From positions 62,001 to 126,000 of the forward strand of contig CAKTVQ010000001.1 of assembly GCA_934630375.1 (NCBI GenBank): DNA of 64,000 nucleotides, in the 5' to 3' direction. Positions 36,826 to 45,706 of the stretch are shown one piece after another (the stretch's first letter is position 1; each line of letters begins with the position of its first letter). The notes under the pieces were generated by a model that made no database searches, was not told the origin of the DNA, and worked only from the letters and a program-made list of their open reading frames with translations. This DNA comes from an uncultured Collinsella sp. (GTDB lineage: Bacteria; Actinomycetota; Coriobacteriia; Coriobacteriales; Coriobacteriaceae). The position numbers were made by a program, and so were the translations under genes.

Positions 36826-38226
36826 CTACTCTCCTCGCAGGTAGGCTTTGACGTCTTCTTCGATGGGGTCGTACAGGTCGGGGGCAATGCCGATGTATTT
36901 GCATGCCTCGTAGAGCACCGGCACCACGTTGGCATGGATGGCCACGCAGTGGTGGATGTAGGGGCCCTCGACGATCTTGGCCTCGAGGCGCTTGAGGTTC
37001 TCGACCTCGACCCACAGGTAGGTGCCCATGCTGGCAGGGCCGTCGATGCCGCGGGCGTTGCCCAGCAGCAGCGAGTACTCGCCGTTGTCGCCGTCAAAGC
37101 GGGCAAGGGTAAGATCGCCGTGCTTGGCCTCGGCCGTCAGCGCGCCGGGGTGGTCGAATGCCAGCGGGTAGGTGAGCTTGGGCTTGACGGCAGCGCAGCT
37201 GCAGGGCCAGGGGCCGCAGTGCTGCAGCAGCTCGCCGTTCTCGTTGTCGGGATGGCGGACGGTCCAGTCGGCGAACATGCCACGGTGACGGCCAAGATCG
37301 GCCGCCTCGACCATGAGCGCGGTGATAGCGCCGTGGATGTCGGTCTCGCAGACGATGGGGATGCCCATCTCGTTGAGGATGGCGTTGGCGGCGCAGGGCA
37401 TAATGCCCAGCTCGTCCTGCAGGGCATTCCAGCACTGGATGGCGCCGGCGTTGCAGCCGTACTTCTCCACCAGGCGCTTCATGGCAATAGCCAGACCGGC
37501 AACAGCGGGGACCTTGTCCTCGGGGATGCAGATCTCAAAGCTGTCGGCGATGTGGGCGAGCATGGCGGACATGGCCTGCTCGTCGGCCTGCGCGTCACGC
37601 ACAGCCTGGACTAGCTCGGTCATGGGGATGGGCGAAAGCTGGATGTTGAACTTCTCGAGCAGCTCGCCCTCGTTACACATGGTCGACCAGAAGTCGAACG
37701 GACGGGTGGCCATCTGCAGGATGCGGGTGTGCTTGAAGGTCTTGACGACGTTGCACACGGCCAGGAAGTCCCAGACGCCGCGCTCGAACTCGGGATCGGT
37801 CAGGCGGCAGTTGGTCATGTAGGTGAAGGGTACCTGGAAGCGGCGCAGGACCTTGCCGGTCGCGAACAGGCCGCACTGGCTGTCGCGCAGGCGGGTGCCG
37901 TCGGGCTCGGGGCGCTCGTCGCGCGGGCCCCACAGCAGCACAGGCAGGCCGAGCTCGCGGGCAAGGCGGGCGCAGACGTACTCGGTGCCAAAGTTGGCGT
38001 GGCACAGCATGATGCCGTCGACGCCCTCGGCGCGGAACTTCTTGACGATGGGCTCGATATGGCTGTCGTCGAACAGCAGACCCTCGTCGTTGATGTCGTC
38101 GATATCCACGATGTCGACGCCGATCTCGCGCAGGCGATCAGCCGTCAAGCCGCGATACTTGATCGCGTCCGGCGCGCTAAAGATACTGCGGCGCGTAGGC
38201 ACAAAACCGAGCTTGATCTTATCCAT
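36826..38226 (-). CDS. L-fucose/L-arabinose isomerase-family protein (candidate apiose isomerase)
   Basis: Protein of 466 aa resembling the fucose-isomerase superfamily: an N-terminal Rossmann-like region (DGIMLCHANFGTEY, LPVLLWGPRDERP), a middle domain with NAGAIQCWNALQDELGIMPC and PIVCETDIHGAITALM, and a C-terminal substrate/metal domain. The Glu/Asp set in CETDIHG fits the metal site. It is first in an operon with a split transketolase and an FGGY kinase, so it should convert an aldose to the ketose that the kinase uses. The substrate cannot be read from sequence. Ribosome site GGGGAGG; upstream lies a cluster of GTTTA operators. Confidence 0.8.
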   Translation of the reverse strand: MDKIKLGFVPTRRSIFSAPDAIKYRGLTADRLREIGVDIVDIDDINDEGLLFDDSHIEPIVKKFRAEGVDGIMLCHANFGTEYVCARLARELGLPVLLWGPRDERPEPDGTRLRDSQCGLFATGKVLRRFQVPFTYMTNCRLTDPEFERGVWDFLAVCNVVKTFKHTRILQMATRPFDFWSTMCNEGELLEKFNIQLSPIPMTELVQAVRDAQADEQAMSAMLAHIADSFEICIPEDKVPAVAGLAIAMKRLVEKYGCNAGAIQCWNALQDELGIMPCAANAILNEMGIPIVCETDIHGAITALMVEAADLGRHRGMFADWTVRHPDNENGELLQHCGPWPCSCAAVKPKLTYPLAFDHPGALTAEAKHGDLTLARFDGDNGEYSLLLGNARGIDGPASMGTYLWVEVENLKRLEAKIVEGPYIHHCVAIHANVVPVLYEACKYIGIAPDLYDPIEEDVKAYLRGE

Positions 38227-38250
38227 GTACGTCCTCCCCTAATCACATGT

Positions 38251-38370
38251 TCAGTAAACAGACGCATGTTTCGTTTTGTTCTGTTTACTAAATGTTTTAC
38301 TCTTCTGTTTAGAAGTTTAACGCGAAATACCCGTAAACGGTAGAGAAATCAGCCTAAACGGTATGTAAAC
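38251..38370. promoter_or_regulatory. GTTTA-type operator cluster upstream of the isomerase-transketolase-kinase operon
   Basis: Half-sites in both directions: GTAAACA (38254-38260) facing TGTTT (38268-38272), CTGTTTAC (38281-38288), TTTAGAAGTTTA near 38308, CCGTAAACGG (38331-38340), TAAACGG (38355-38361) and GTAAAC (38365-38370). The base composition is AT-rich as at 1593-1950. The LacI-type gene for the likely regulator ends about 115 bases further on. Confidence 0.6.
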
Positions 38371-38392
38371 AATCTGAACATACAAGGGGAAC

Positions 38393-38418
38393 AAAAAAGA
38401 GGGCCCCGAAGGACCCTC
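38393..38418 (-). terminator. Intrinsic terminator of the LacI-family gene
   Basis: On the minus strand GAGGGTCC-TTCG-GGGCCCTC followed by TTTTTTGTT. It separates the regulator from the isomerase operon, so the operon has its own promoter between 38227 and 38390. Confidence 0.85.
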
Positions 38419-38486
38419 TATCTGTGACGTTCTGTGTGTCCACCCGCGGCGCGGGCGCATCTAACGCGAGCAGGCGTCGCTTTCGC

Positions 38487-39497
38487 CTAGAGCTCGCGTA
38501 CGCTCTGGCGCTCGACAAAGTAGGTCGAGACGGCCGTCTTGCAGGTATAGCTCTTGGGATTGCGGATGTTGCCCACCAGGCGGCGCACCGCGATCTCGCC
38601 CACCTCGTGCTTGGGAACATGCACCGTGGTGAGCGGTGGATTGGAGAAGGCGCCCACGGACAGGTCGTCGAAGCCGATCATCGACACGTCGTCGGGAACG
38701 CGCACGCCATGCTCGTTGAGCGCGCGCATGGCGCCAACGGCGAGCACGTCGTTCTCGGCGAAGAAAGCCGTCGGCAAGTCGTCGCGCGAGACGGTATCGA
38801 GCCAGGCGCCCATGTCGTGGTAAGCGCCCTCGAGCGTGGTGCCCAGGGTGATATGCCATGCCGGATTGGGCTCGAGGCCCGCGTCCTCAAGCGCCTGACG
38901 GTAACCGCGCTCACGGTCCTTAAAGTTGCGGATACGCAGGTCGCCGGCAAGATAGCCGATCTGCCTGTGGCCCTTCTCGATAAGATGGTCGACGGCGCGC
39001 AGCACTGAGTCGGTGTTGGCGATGACCACGGCATCGAAGTACTGGCGGTCGCTCCAGCCGTCGAGCACGATCAGGTGGGCGGCGGCGTTGGCAAACAGGG
39101 CGTAGTCCTCCTCGCCCAGCTCGGTACCCATCAGCACGATAGCGGCCGACGGATCGGCGATCAGCCCCTCGACCTGCGGGCGCACGGCGTCCAGATCGCT
39201 AAAGTCGAGCGAGACAAAACTCGTGCTCATGCCATGGCGGCGCGCCTGGCGCTCCACGCCTTCGATGACCGCGGGGTGGAAGGTGCTCTCGTCCAGGATG
39301 GCGCCCGTCTTGCGCGCGAGCACAAACTGGATACTCTCGAGTTGCGTCGACTGCTGGTAGCCGAGTGACTGCGCGCACTCGAGGATGATCTTTGCGGTCT
39401 CTTCGCTCACGCTACGCTTGCGGTTGAGCGCGTTGGACACGGTCGCGGGCGAAAAGCCGGTGATGCGGCTGATCTCGCGGACACTTGCTTTGGCCAT
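38487..39497 (-). CDS. LacI-family transcriptional regulator
   Basis: Repressor of 336 aa. The N-terminal helix-turn-helix is VREISRITGFSPATVSNALNR (with hinge helix LESIQFVLARK nearby) and a periplasmic-binding-protein-like sensor domain follows (GYLAGDLRIRNFKDRERGYRQAL, TAFFAENDVLAVGAMRALNEHG, VSMIGFDDL). It probably senses a sugar or phosphate of the pathway encoded just downstream. GTTTA sites lie 68-91 bases upstream of its own start, upstream of the isomerase operon, of the ROK kinase and in the region 1593-1950. Ribosome site AGGGAG. Confidence 0.92.
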   Translation of the reverse strand: MAKASVREISRITGFSPATVSNALNRKRSVSEETAKIILECAQSLGYQQSTQLESIQFVLARKTGAILDESTFHPAVIEGVERQARRHGMSTSFVSLDFSDLDAVRPQVEGLIADPSAAIVLMGTELGEEDYALFANAAAHLIVLDGWSDRQYFDAVVIANTDSVLRAVDHLIEKGHRQIGYLAGDLRIRNFKDRERGYRQALEDAGLEPNPAWHITLGTTLEGAYHDMGAWLDTVSRDDLPTAFFAENDVLAVGAMRALNEHGVRVPDDVSMIGFDDLSVGAFSNPPLTTVHVPKHEVGEIAVRRLVGNIRNPKSYTCKTAVSTYFVERQSVREL

Positions 39498-39564
39498 CGT
39501 TTCTCCCTAGCGACGGTCGCGGCCGAGCTCATTGGCTCGGCAACTAAACGACCGAAAATTCAAT

Positions 39565-39588
39565 CTAAACAGAATAGTAAATGTTTAG
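39565..39588. promoter_or_regulatory. CTAAACA-N10-TGTTTAG inverted repeat upstream of the LacI gene
   Basis: Seven-base arms at 39565-39571 and 39582-39588 with further GTTTA at 39595-39599, indicating autoregulation. Confidence 0.6.
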
Positions 39589-39655
39589 TAGCTAGTTTAC
39601 CCTGTTGTCAAGCGTTGCGGCTCGACTATTCCCCCAACGGCCACTTTTTACCGGT

Positions 39656-39687
39656 AGCCAATTTGGGACGGGGCTTTTTTGACTACC
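39656..39687. repeat. Repeat unit ATTTGGGACGGGGC downstream of the ROK kinase
   Basis: One arm of the family seen as an inverted pair at 27147-27221. GGTAG and CTACC at its ends form a short stem right after the stop codon of the 39689 gene. Confidence 0.65.
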
Positions 39688-39688
39688 T

Positions 39689-40597
39689 TTAGAGGCGCAT
39701 GGCCTCCTGCACGGCTCCGTACAGGTTGGCATCGTTGCCGAGTTCGGCCACCTTAATCTGCGGCTCGGGGATGCCGGCAAAACCGCCCTCGTAGCCAGCG
39801 AGCGCGGCCGGCATCTGGGCGCGAAGTGCATCAATGAGTTCGGGATGGCACGAAATGCCACCCGCAATCACAAAGACCTCGGGGTCGAGCACGGCCTGCA
39901 GGTTTACGAGCTGGGCATCAAACGTACGCGCATAGCGGTCGAGAGCGCGCTGGGCCGCCTCGTCGCCGGCCTCGATCCACTCGAAGACGCGGCGCCCGTC
40001 CACGGCAGTATCTGCCGGCAGTCCTTTCTCCGCCACAGCGGCATCGCGCAGCGCGCGCCAGCCGCCTGTGCCGGCAAACACGTTGTCCATCGCCGCCGCA
40101 CGCGTCACATCATTGCGCAGAAAGCTGAATTCGCCGGCAAAACCATGCGAGCCGCGAAGGACATGACCGTCGATAACGATGCCGCCGCCAATCCCGGTGC
40201 CAATGGCAAGTACCACGCCAATACGATGCTCACGTAGCGCGCCCGCCGCATATTCGCCAAGCGCACAGCATTTGCCGTCGTTATTGACAGACACCGGCAT
40301 GCCAAGACGCTCGCGCAAGAGCCTTCCCAGCGGGCAACCGTCCATGTATGTCAAAGCGCCGCCGCGATGGATCGTGCCGTCCGCGTCGCCCTCGTAGATG
40401 CCGCCGGGCGCGCTTACGCCCACAGCGGAGACGCGCTCGCGATACGGCTCGACAAGGCCGATCAGGGTTTCGACCACTTCTTCGGCCGCGCTAAAACTAG
40501 TCGGCAGGCTACCGCGCTCTCGGATGGAGTAATCCTCACCCAGCACGGCCCACTTAACTGCCGTACCGCCCACGTCGATGCCAAAGAACTCTTTCAT
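39689..40597 (-). CDS. ROK-family sugar kinase
   Basis: Kinase of 302 aa, paralogue of the 15967 protein (FGIDVGGTAVKWAVLG, VNNDGKCCALGEYAAGAL, LAIGTGIGGGIVIDGHVLRGSHG). As in the paralogue the usual ROK zinc Cys motif is missing. The start at 40597 has GGGGGC upstream; ATG 40627 is too far. A TAAACGG...CTGTTTACGG pair lies about 110 bases upstream, which places it in the LacI regulon with the isomerase operon and the EIIBC gene at 59. It probably phosphorylates a sugar released from the imported glycoside, such as glucose. Confidence 0.85.
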   Translation of the reverse strand: MKEFFGIDVGGTAVKWAVLGEDYSIRERGSLPTSFSAAEEVVETLIGLVEPYRERVSAVGVSAPGGIYEGDADGTIHRGGALTYMDGCPLGRLLRERLGMPVSVNNDGKCCALGEYAAGALREHRIGVVLAIGTGIGGGIVIDGHVLRGSHGFAGEFSFLRNDVTRAAAMDNVFAGTGGWRALRDAAVAEKGLPADTAVDGRRVFEWIEAGDEAAQRALDRYARTFDAQLVNLQAVLDPEVFVIAGGISCHPELIDALRAQMPAALAGYEGGFAGIPEPQIKVAELGNDANLYGAVQEAMRL

Positions 40598-40708
40598 GCT
40601 GCCCCCACTTAAACGTACATGTGCCAATTATCTAGGCTTTCTTACCCATGCAACCACGAGGGCTTCGAGCGAACAATGGGTTTTAGGCTAACGGTCACGT
40701 TAATTCTA

Positions 40709-40733
40709 TAAACGGTGTTCAATCTGTTTACGG
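40709..40733. promoter_or_regulatory. TAAACGG ... TGTTTACGG operator upstream of the ROK kinase
   Basis: Facing half-sites at 40709-40715 and 40725-40733, same type as at 38331-38370. Confidence 0.5.
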
Positions 40734-40766
40734 CAGCTAGCTATATAGGCAAACCAACATAGTCGC

Positions 40767-40900
40767 CAATTTGGGACGCAGCTTTTTGACTGTTTTGCCA
40801 CCCGATGATTTTTCTGGGACGGGGATTAAAAAATCATCGCCAAAGTAGCTAAATTAGCCCCGTCCCAGAAAGACTACTTTGGGGACGGGGCGTAAGGGTT
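40767..40900. repeat. GGGACGGGG-family repeat cluster
   Basis: ATTTGGGACGCAGC unit, then CGATGATTTTT paired with AAAAAATCATCG (40803-40839), then GCCCCGTCCCAGAAAG and a final GGGGACGGGG. Related to 27147, 33332 and 39656. The 305-base gap 40598-40902 holds this cluster and the operator but no gene. Confidence 0.75.
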
Positions 40901-40902
40901 GT

Positions 40903-41877
40903 TTAGCCTAGGACGCGGGCCATGCGTGCCTTGAATTCGGCGAGGAAGCGCGGGGCGTCGACGGTCAGTGCCACAAGCGCGCTCTTGTCGGGGTCGGCCA
41001 CGCGGCGCTCATCGCAGATGGTTCGACCGCGGTACTCGCCGAGCAGGTCCACGCGCAGGTTGCAGCCAAGTGCGCCCACGAGCGTGGGATCAATCGCCAC
41101 GGCAACGGCCAACGGGTCGTGCAGCGCGCAGCCGCCCAGGTGGGGCGCGTTCATCTCGTATGAGCCAATATAGTGCTCGACCATGCCTGCAAACGCGCAA
41201 CCCGCCATAGTGCCCGAACCCGTCCAGCCAGCGATATCGCGACGCGTAAGCACCACGCGATGCGTCACGTCCAGACCGACCATGGTGAGTTTGCGGCCCG
41301 AGCGCAGCACGGCATCGGCGGCCTCGGGATCGCTTGCCATGTTGGCCTCGGCGCCCGCGCTCACGTTGCCGGGCACGGTAAGGGCGCCGCCCATCACGAC
41401 CACGCGGCCGATGGACATCATCGCCGCCGCATCGCGCTCCAAGGCAAGCGCCAAGTTTGAGAGCGGGCCGGTCGCCACGTAGACCAGATCGGGTCCATAG
41501 GTGCGTGCGGCATCGATCAGATAATCGACCGCCGCGTTGCCATCGGCCGATGTCGCCCCCACCGGCTCGTAGGGCGATGCGGGCACGCTCGCGCCGCCAA
41601 TGCCGTTTTTACCATGGATGAGCGTGGTGGACGCCGGCGGCGTATAGGGCTCGTTCGCCTTAATGGGACGATCGGCGCCCAGGTACACCGGCACCTCGGG
41701 ACGGCCCAACAGGTCAAGCACCGCCAGACAGTTATGCGCCGACTGCTCGACGCGCACGTTGCCAAAGCACGTGGTAATACCGACGAGCTCCACCTCGGGG
41801 CTCGCGATGGCGTAGGCGAGCGCCATGGCGTCGTCCACGCCCATATCCAAATCAAGGATCAGCTTCTTGGTTGCCAT
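40903..41877 (-). CDS. Inosine-uridine-preferring nucleoside hydrolase
   Basis: Enzyme of 324 aa that splits nucleosides into base and ribose. The calcium-binding N-terminal motif is LDLDMGVDDAMA (Asp9, Asp11, Asp15, Asp16), with VATGPLSNLALAL, VVMGGAL and catalytic-site His in GCALHDPLAVA. Length is normal for the family. It follows the ribokinase gene by four bases, so released ribose would be phosphorylated by the partner. Ribosome site GGAGTAG includes the ribokinase stop codon. Confidence 0.92.
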   Translation of the reverse strand: MATKKLILDLDMGVDDAMALAYAIASPEVELVGITTCFGNVRVEQSAHNCLAVLDLLGRPEVPVYLGADRPIKANEPYTPPASTTLIHGKNGIGGASVPASPYEPVGATSADGNAAVDYLIDAARTYGPDLVYVATGPLSNLALALERDAAAMMSIGRVVVMGGALTVPGNVSAGAEANMASDPEAADAVLRSGRKLTMVGLDVTHRVVLTRRDIAGWTGSGTMAGCAFAGMVEHYIGSYEMNAPHLGGCALHDPLAVAVAIDPTLVGALGCNLRVDLLGEYRGRTICDERRVADPDKSALVALTVDAPRFLAEFKARMARVLG

Positions 41878-41881
41878 TGTT

Positions 41882-42871
41882 CTACTCCGCTTCTCCGTCT
41901 AAACCGTCTAAACCAAACTTATGTTCAACTTCGGCGCGCGTGGGAATCGATTGCTGAGCACCCAGGCGCGACACCGTCACTGCCGAGGCGCGAGCGCCCG
42001 CGGCCATGCACTCAAAGAGAGGCAAGCCCTGCAGCCGAGCCGCCGCAAGTGCGCCGATAAACGTATCGCCCGCAGCCGTGGTGTCGACCACCTCGCCCGA
42101 AAGCGCCGGCATGCGCAGCAGCCCTCCGTCATCGCCGAGCGTAACCGACCCGGATCCGCCCAGCGTGATGACCGCGGCACCGGCGCCCTTGGCGAGCAAA
42201 GCCCCAAGCGCAGCGACGCAGCTCGCGTCATCCGTGGGCAAGATGCCCGTCAGCGCCTGGCACTCGGTCTCGTTGGGACAAACCAAGTCGACCGCAGACC
42301 ACGCTCCCGCCGGCAGGTCGCACGCCGGCGCCGGGTTAAAGACCGTATAGAACCCCAGCCTGTGGGCGCAAGAGAGCGCCGCGGCCGTGGCCATCAGGTC
42401 GCATTCGCCCTGGGCGATAAAGACGCCGCCGGCCGCCGGGGCGAGGTCGCAGATATTGGCGTCGAGCTCATCGGCCACCAGATAGCGCAGCGCGCAGGCA
42501 ACGTCTTCGCCCGAAAGCGCGTGGTTGGCGCCCGGCGATAACACGATGCGGTTGTCGTTCTCGCAGCGAATGATAGTCGCGGTGCCCGTCTCCGCGTCGT
42601 CGCGACGCACCACAAACTCAACGCCCACGCCAGCATCTTGGAGCCCCGCCACCAGTGCGTCACCAAATGTATCGCGCCCGACGGCGCCGATCATGCACGT
42701 GCGCGCACCCATGCGCGCGGCGGCGACAGCCTGGTTTGCACCCTTGCCGCCGGCGTTGGTGATAAAACCGCTTCCGCCGACGGTCTCGCCCGCACGCGGC
42801 ATGCGCTCGCACGCCACCGAAAGGTCCATGTTCATGCTGCCGAACACCGCAACGATGCCGCGATCTGCCAT
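41882..42871 (-). CDS. rbsK: Ribokinase (PfkB family)
   Basis: Kinase of 329 aa that makes ribose 5-phosphate. The N-terminal PfkB motif reads GSMNMDLSVACERMPRAGET then AGGKGANQAVAAARMG, and the C-terminal anion-hole and base motif is DTTAAGDTFIGALAA with catalytic Asp. The start at 42871 has GAGGAGG five bases upstream; the in-frame ATG at 42904 has no site. Co-transcribed with the nucleoside hydrolase for nucleoside salvage. A GTTCAC-N6-GTGAAC repeat lies 76 bases upstream. Confidence 0.9.
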   Translation of the reverse strand: MADRGIVAVFGSMNMDLSVACERMPRAGETVGGSGFITNAGGKGANQAVAAARMGARTCMIGAVGRDTFGDALVAGLQDAGVGVEFVVRRDDAETGTATIIRCENDNRIVLSPGANHALSGEDVACALRYLVADELDANICDLAPAAGGVFIAQGECDLMATAAALSCAHRLGFYTVFNPAPACDLPAGAWSAVDLVCPNETECQALTGILPTDDASCVAALGALLAKGAGAAVITLGGSGSVTLGDDGGLLRMPALSGEVVDTTAAGDTFIGALAAARLQGLPLFECMAAGARASAVTVSRLGAQQSIPTRAEVEHKFGLDGLDGEAE

Positions 42872-42946
42872 GGAAACCTCCTCATCCGCGGGCTTTTTGC
42901 CCACCGTCGGCCGTCAATCGTATGCTTTCGCACCTCTATAACTTTA

Positions 42947-42964
42947 GTTCACTTTGATGTGAAC
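42947..42964. promoter_or_regulatory. GTTCAC-N6-GTGAAC inverted repeat
   Basis: Perfect six-base arms in the region between the ribokinase and acyltransferase genes, which start in opposite directions. A candidate operator for the nucleoside operon; the regulator is not in the window. Confidence 0.45.
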
Positions 42965-43057
42965 GCGCGCTTGAGGTTGCGCCAGCAGCAAGCATTCACA
43001 GGAGCAGGCGGCTACAATGAATACGTGCTGATTATTCTCGTCATTGGATGATGTTTT

Positions 43058-45268
43058 ATGGAACAATTCCCGCAATCGAGCTCACGCGGCCGACGCCGCA
43101 CGGGCAACGAACCGGCGCCGCACGAACGTCCGCGGGCCGAGCGCCGCACCGGCGGCTCGCGACGCGCCCCGAGCCCTCATCGTGCGCCCGCCAACAAAGC
43201 GGACCATGCCAGCGCCGCCACCGCAGACCAGACGCCCGCTCGTCCCAAATCCCGCTACATTCCCGCCCTCGACGGCCTGCGCACGCTCGCCGTCGTCGCG
43301 GTGGTGCTCTATCACCTCAACCTCACATGGGCGCAAGGCGGCTTGCTCGGCGTCACGATCTTCTTTGTGCTTTCGGGCTATCTGATCACGCGCCTGCTGC
43401 TCAACGAAGTCGCCAAGACCGGACGCATCGACCTCAAGAGCTTCTGGATTCGCCGCATCCGCCGCCTGTTCCCCGCCGTAGTGACCGTCGTGGTGGTGAC
43501 CTGCGCGCTGTGCACGATCTTTAACCACGTGATGCTCACCAAGATGCGTCCCGACATCCTGCCGTCGCTGCTGTTCTTCAACAACTGGTGGCAGATTGCG
43601 CAGGACGTCTCGTACTTCAACGCCTTGGGCGATCCCTCGCCGCTCACGCACTTTTGGTCGCTTGCCATCGAGGAACAGTTCTACCTCATCTGGCCGCCGC
43701 TGCTGTTTGCCATGGTATCCATGCATGTGAGCAAACCCAACACGCGCCGCGTGGTTCTGGGCCTTGCCGCGGTTTCCGCCGTCGCCATGATGGTGCTCTA
43801 CAACCCCGCCGCCGATCCCAGCCGCGTGTACTACGGCACCGACACCCGCGTGTTCTCGCTGCTGCTGGGCGCCTGGATGGCCTTTATCCCCGATCGCGAC
43901 TTGGCGCCCGTGCGCCTCGCGCGTCGCCTGGGGCTCGACCGCCTCGTCGCCAAGCACGACAAGAATGCCGAAGACAAGCAGAGCACGACGGCCGACGATG
44001 CAGCCGAGACCGCCCCGATGCAGCCGAGTGCCCTCGTGCGTTTTTGGTCCTCGCCCGCATCCATCGATGTGTTGGGCGTTGTAGGCCTGATTGGCCTCGC
44101 CGCTATGGTCGCACTCACCAACGGCTACACCGCGTTCCAGTATCGCGGCGGCACGCTGCTGTGCTCCATCCTCACGCTCATGGTCATCGCGGCCTGCGTG
44201 CAGCCCCAGGGAATGGTGGCCCGCGCGCTATCCGCCGAGCCGCTCGTATGGGTTGGCAAGCGCTCCTACAGCATCTACCTGTGGCACTATCCGCTGTTGC
44301 TGCTCATGAACCCGGTTGCCAACATTAACGATACGCCCTGGTGGCAGTATATTTTGCAGGTACTGCTGGTGGTAGCCGTGGCCGAATGCTCCTACCGCTT
44401 TATCGAGACGCCGTTTAGGAAGGGCGCCTTCGGCCGTACCGTGTCCGAGTTCCGCGATGGCACCACCACGCCCGCCAACTGGGTGCGCTCGCATATTCCT
44501 GCGTGTGCCACTTGCGGCATCGTGCTTGTCATCGCGCTGGGCGGTCTGGTCTTTGTGCCGGAAACCTCCGCGCTCAGCGGCGAAGGCGCCGAAGTCCTCA
44601 ACAAGGAAGCTAAAAGCGCCGCGCCCACGGACCAACAGGCAGCCGACGACACCGACAAGGACAACGATGGCTTCCCCGATGGCTCCTACGACCTGCTCAT
44701 GATCGGCGATTCCGTGTCGCTACGTGCCGTGGACGCCTTTGATGGCGTGTTCCCGCACAGCCATATCGATGCCGAAAAGGGCCGCCAGTTCGATGCGGGC
44801 CGCGCGACATTTGAGGGTTATATCCAACAGAACCTTGCCGGCAAAATCGTGGTCTTTGCCCTGGGCACCAACGGCTTGGTGACCGATGACCAGATCGATG
44901 CCATCATGGCCGATGCGGGAGACAAGCGCATTGTCGTGTTTGTAAACACGCGCAGCCCGCAGCCGTGGGTTGGCTCGACCAACCAGGCCATTGCCAACGC
45001 CGCCACGCGCTACAAGAACGTGCGCGTTATCGACTGGTACGGATACAGCGCCAACCGAAATGACCTGTTCGATGGCGACGGCACGCACCTGTCGACCACC
45101 GGTGTGACCGAATACCTCAACTTGATTCACGACGCGGTCAAGAAGGACCTGCCCGTACACCCCGAGGACCACGTCAACGACCCGCAGCCGGCGGCCGTCA
45201 AGTCTGCCACCGACGCGCTCGTCAATGCCCTCGCCTTCAAGCCGCACAAGCTGGGCACCGACAAGTAA
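43058..45268 (+). CDS. OatA-like acyltransferase with C-terminal SGNH domain
   Basis: Membrane protein of 736 aa. A basic, disordered N-terminus (1-65) precedes an acyltransferase-3 domain of about ten membrane segments (YIPALDGLRTLAVVAVVLYH, FFVLSGYLITRLL, HFWSLAIEEQFYLIWP). After an acidic linker comes an extracytoplasmic SGNH domain with nucleophile in MIGDSVSLRA (about residue 551) and the Asp/His pair in DGDGTHLS. This is the plan of peptidoglycan O-acetyltransferases, which give lysozyme resistance. Acetylation of another surface glycan is possible. It is a single gene with a weak GGATGA ribosome site. Confidence 0.85.
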   Translation: MEQFPQSSSRGRRRTGNEPAPHERPRAERRTGGSRRAPSPHRAPANKADHASAATADQTPARPKSRYIPALDGLRTLAVVAVVLYHLNLTWAQGGLLGVTIFFVLSGYLITRLLLNEVAKTGRIDLKSFWIRRIRRLFPAVVTVVVVTCALCTIFNHVMLTKMRPDILPSLLFFNNWWQIAQDVSYFNALGDPSPLTHFWSLAIEEQFYLIWPPLLFAMVSMHVSKPNTRRVVLGLAAVSAVAMMVLYNPAADPSRVYYGTDTRVFSLLLGAWMAFIPDRDLAPVRLARRLGLDRLVAKHDKNAEDKQSTTADDAAETAPMQPSALVRFWSSPASIDVLGVVGLIGLAAMVALTNGYTAFQYRGGTLLCSILTLMVIAACVQPQGMVARALSAEPLVWVGKRSYSIYLWHYPLLLLMNPVANINDTPWWQYILQVLLVVAVAECSYRFIETPFRKGAFGRTVSEFRDGTTTPANWVRSHIPACATCGIVLVIALGGLVFVPETSALSGEGAEVLNKEAKSAAPTDQQAADDTDKDNDGFPDGSYDLLMIGDSVSLRAVDAFDGVFPHSHIDAEKGRQFDAGRATFEGYIQQNLAGKIVVFALGTNGLVTDDQIDAIMADAGDKRIVVFVNTRSPQPWVGSTNQAIANAATRYKNVRVIDWYGYSANRNDLFDGDGTHLSTTGVTEYLNLIHDAVKKDLPVHPEDHVNDPQPAAVKSATDALVNALAFKPHKLGTDK

Positions 45269-45328
45269 TCCGGCAGCTAGGGACGTTCCTTTTATGCCGG
45301 CACCTGGGGACACTCCCGCGACGAGCGA

Positions 45329-45369
45329 AAGCCGCCCCTGGGCTGTCAATTCCAGTCCAGGGGCGGCTT
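45329..45369 (+). terminator. Terminator hairpin after the acyltransferase gene
   Basis: Arms AAGCCGCCCCTGG and CCAGGGGCGGCTT with a 15-base loop; no long T-run follows. Confidence 0.7.
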
Positions 45370-45406
45370 CGTAACAACATGCCAAGGGGCTGTGGGCAAA
45401 AAAGGG

Positions 45407-45606
45407 CAAATATGAGTACTGTTGCCATTTTAGTAGCAGGCAAATCCGCCCAAAATGGCGCCTGAGCGATCCCTGCAAACCCCTAGAGCGGCCAACCTAG
45501 CTGGATTAAAGCCTGTTGAGGCGAATTTTAATGTACACACTCTATATTGTGTACATTATCTTCTTGCACATAAATGCTATCACCTTAGCAACAGTACTCA
45601 TATTTG
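45407..45606. repeat. 200-base non-coding element with 19-base terminal inverted repeats
   Basis: CAAATATGAGTACTGTTGC at 45407-45425 is repeated perfectly in inverse orientation at 45588-45606. Inside are GCCATTTT/AAAATGGC (45424-45459) and a perfect AATGTACACA-N8-TGTGTACATT pair (45530-45557). It is much more AT-rich than its surroundings and lies between convergent genes. No reading frame of note is present in the gap 45269-45706. It may be a miniature inverted-repeat element or carry an RNA. Confidence 0.75.
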
Positions 45607-45650
45607 GCATATTTTGTCCACTGCCATATAACTAACCCCCTATAGCAAGC

Positions 45651-45683
45651 AAAAAAAACAGGCCGCAGCCCATCGCTACGGCC
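45651..45683 (-). terminator. Terminator of the NRMT-like gene
   Basis: On the minus strand GGCCGTAGC...GGCTGCGGCC followed by TGTTTTTTTT. Confidence 0.9.
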
Positions 45684-45706
45684 CGCTCGAAGCCCCAAAA
45701 AAGACG

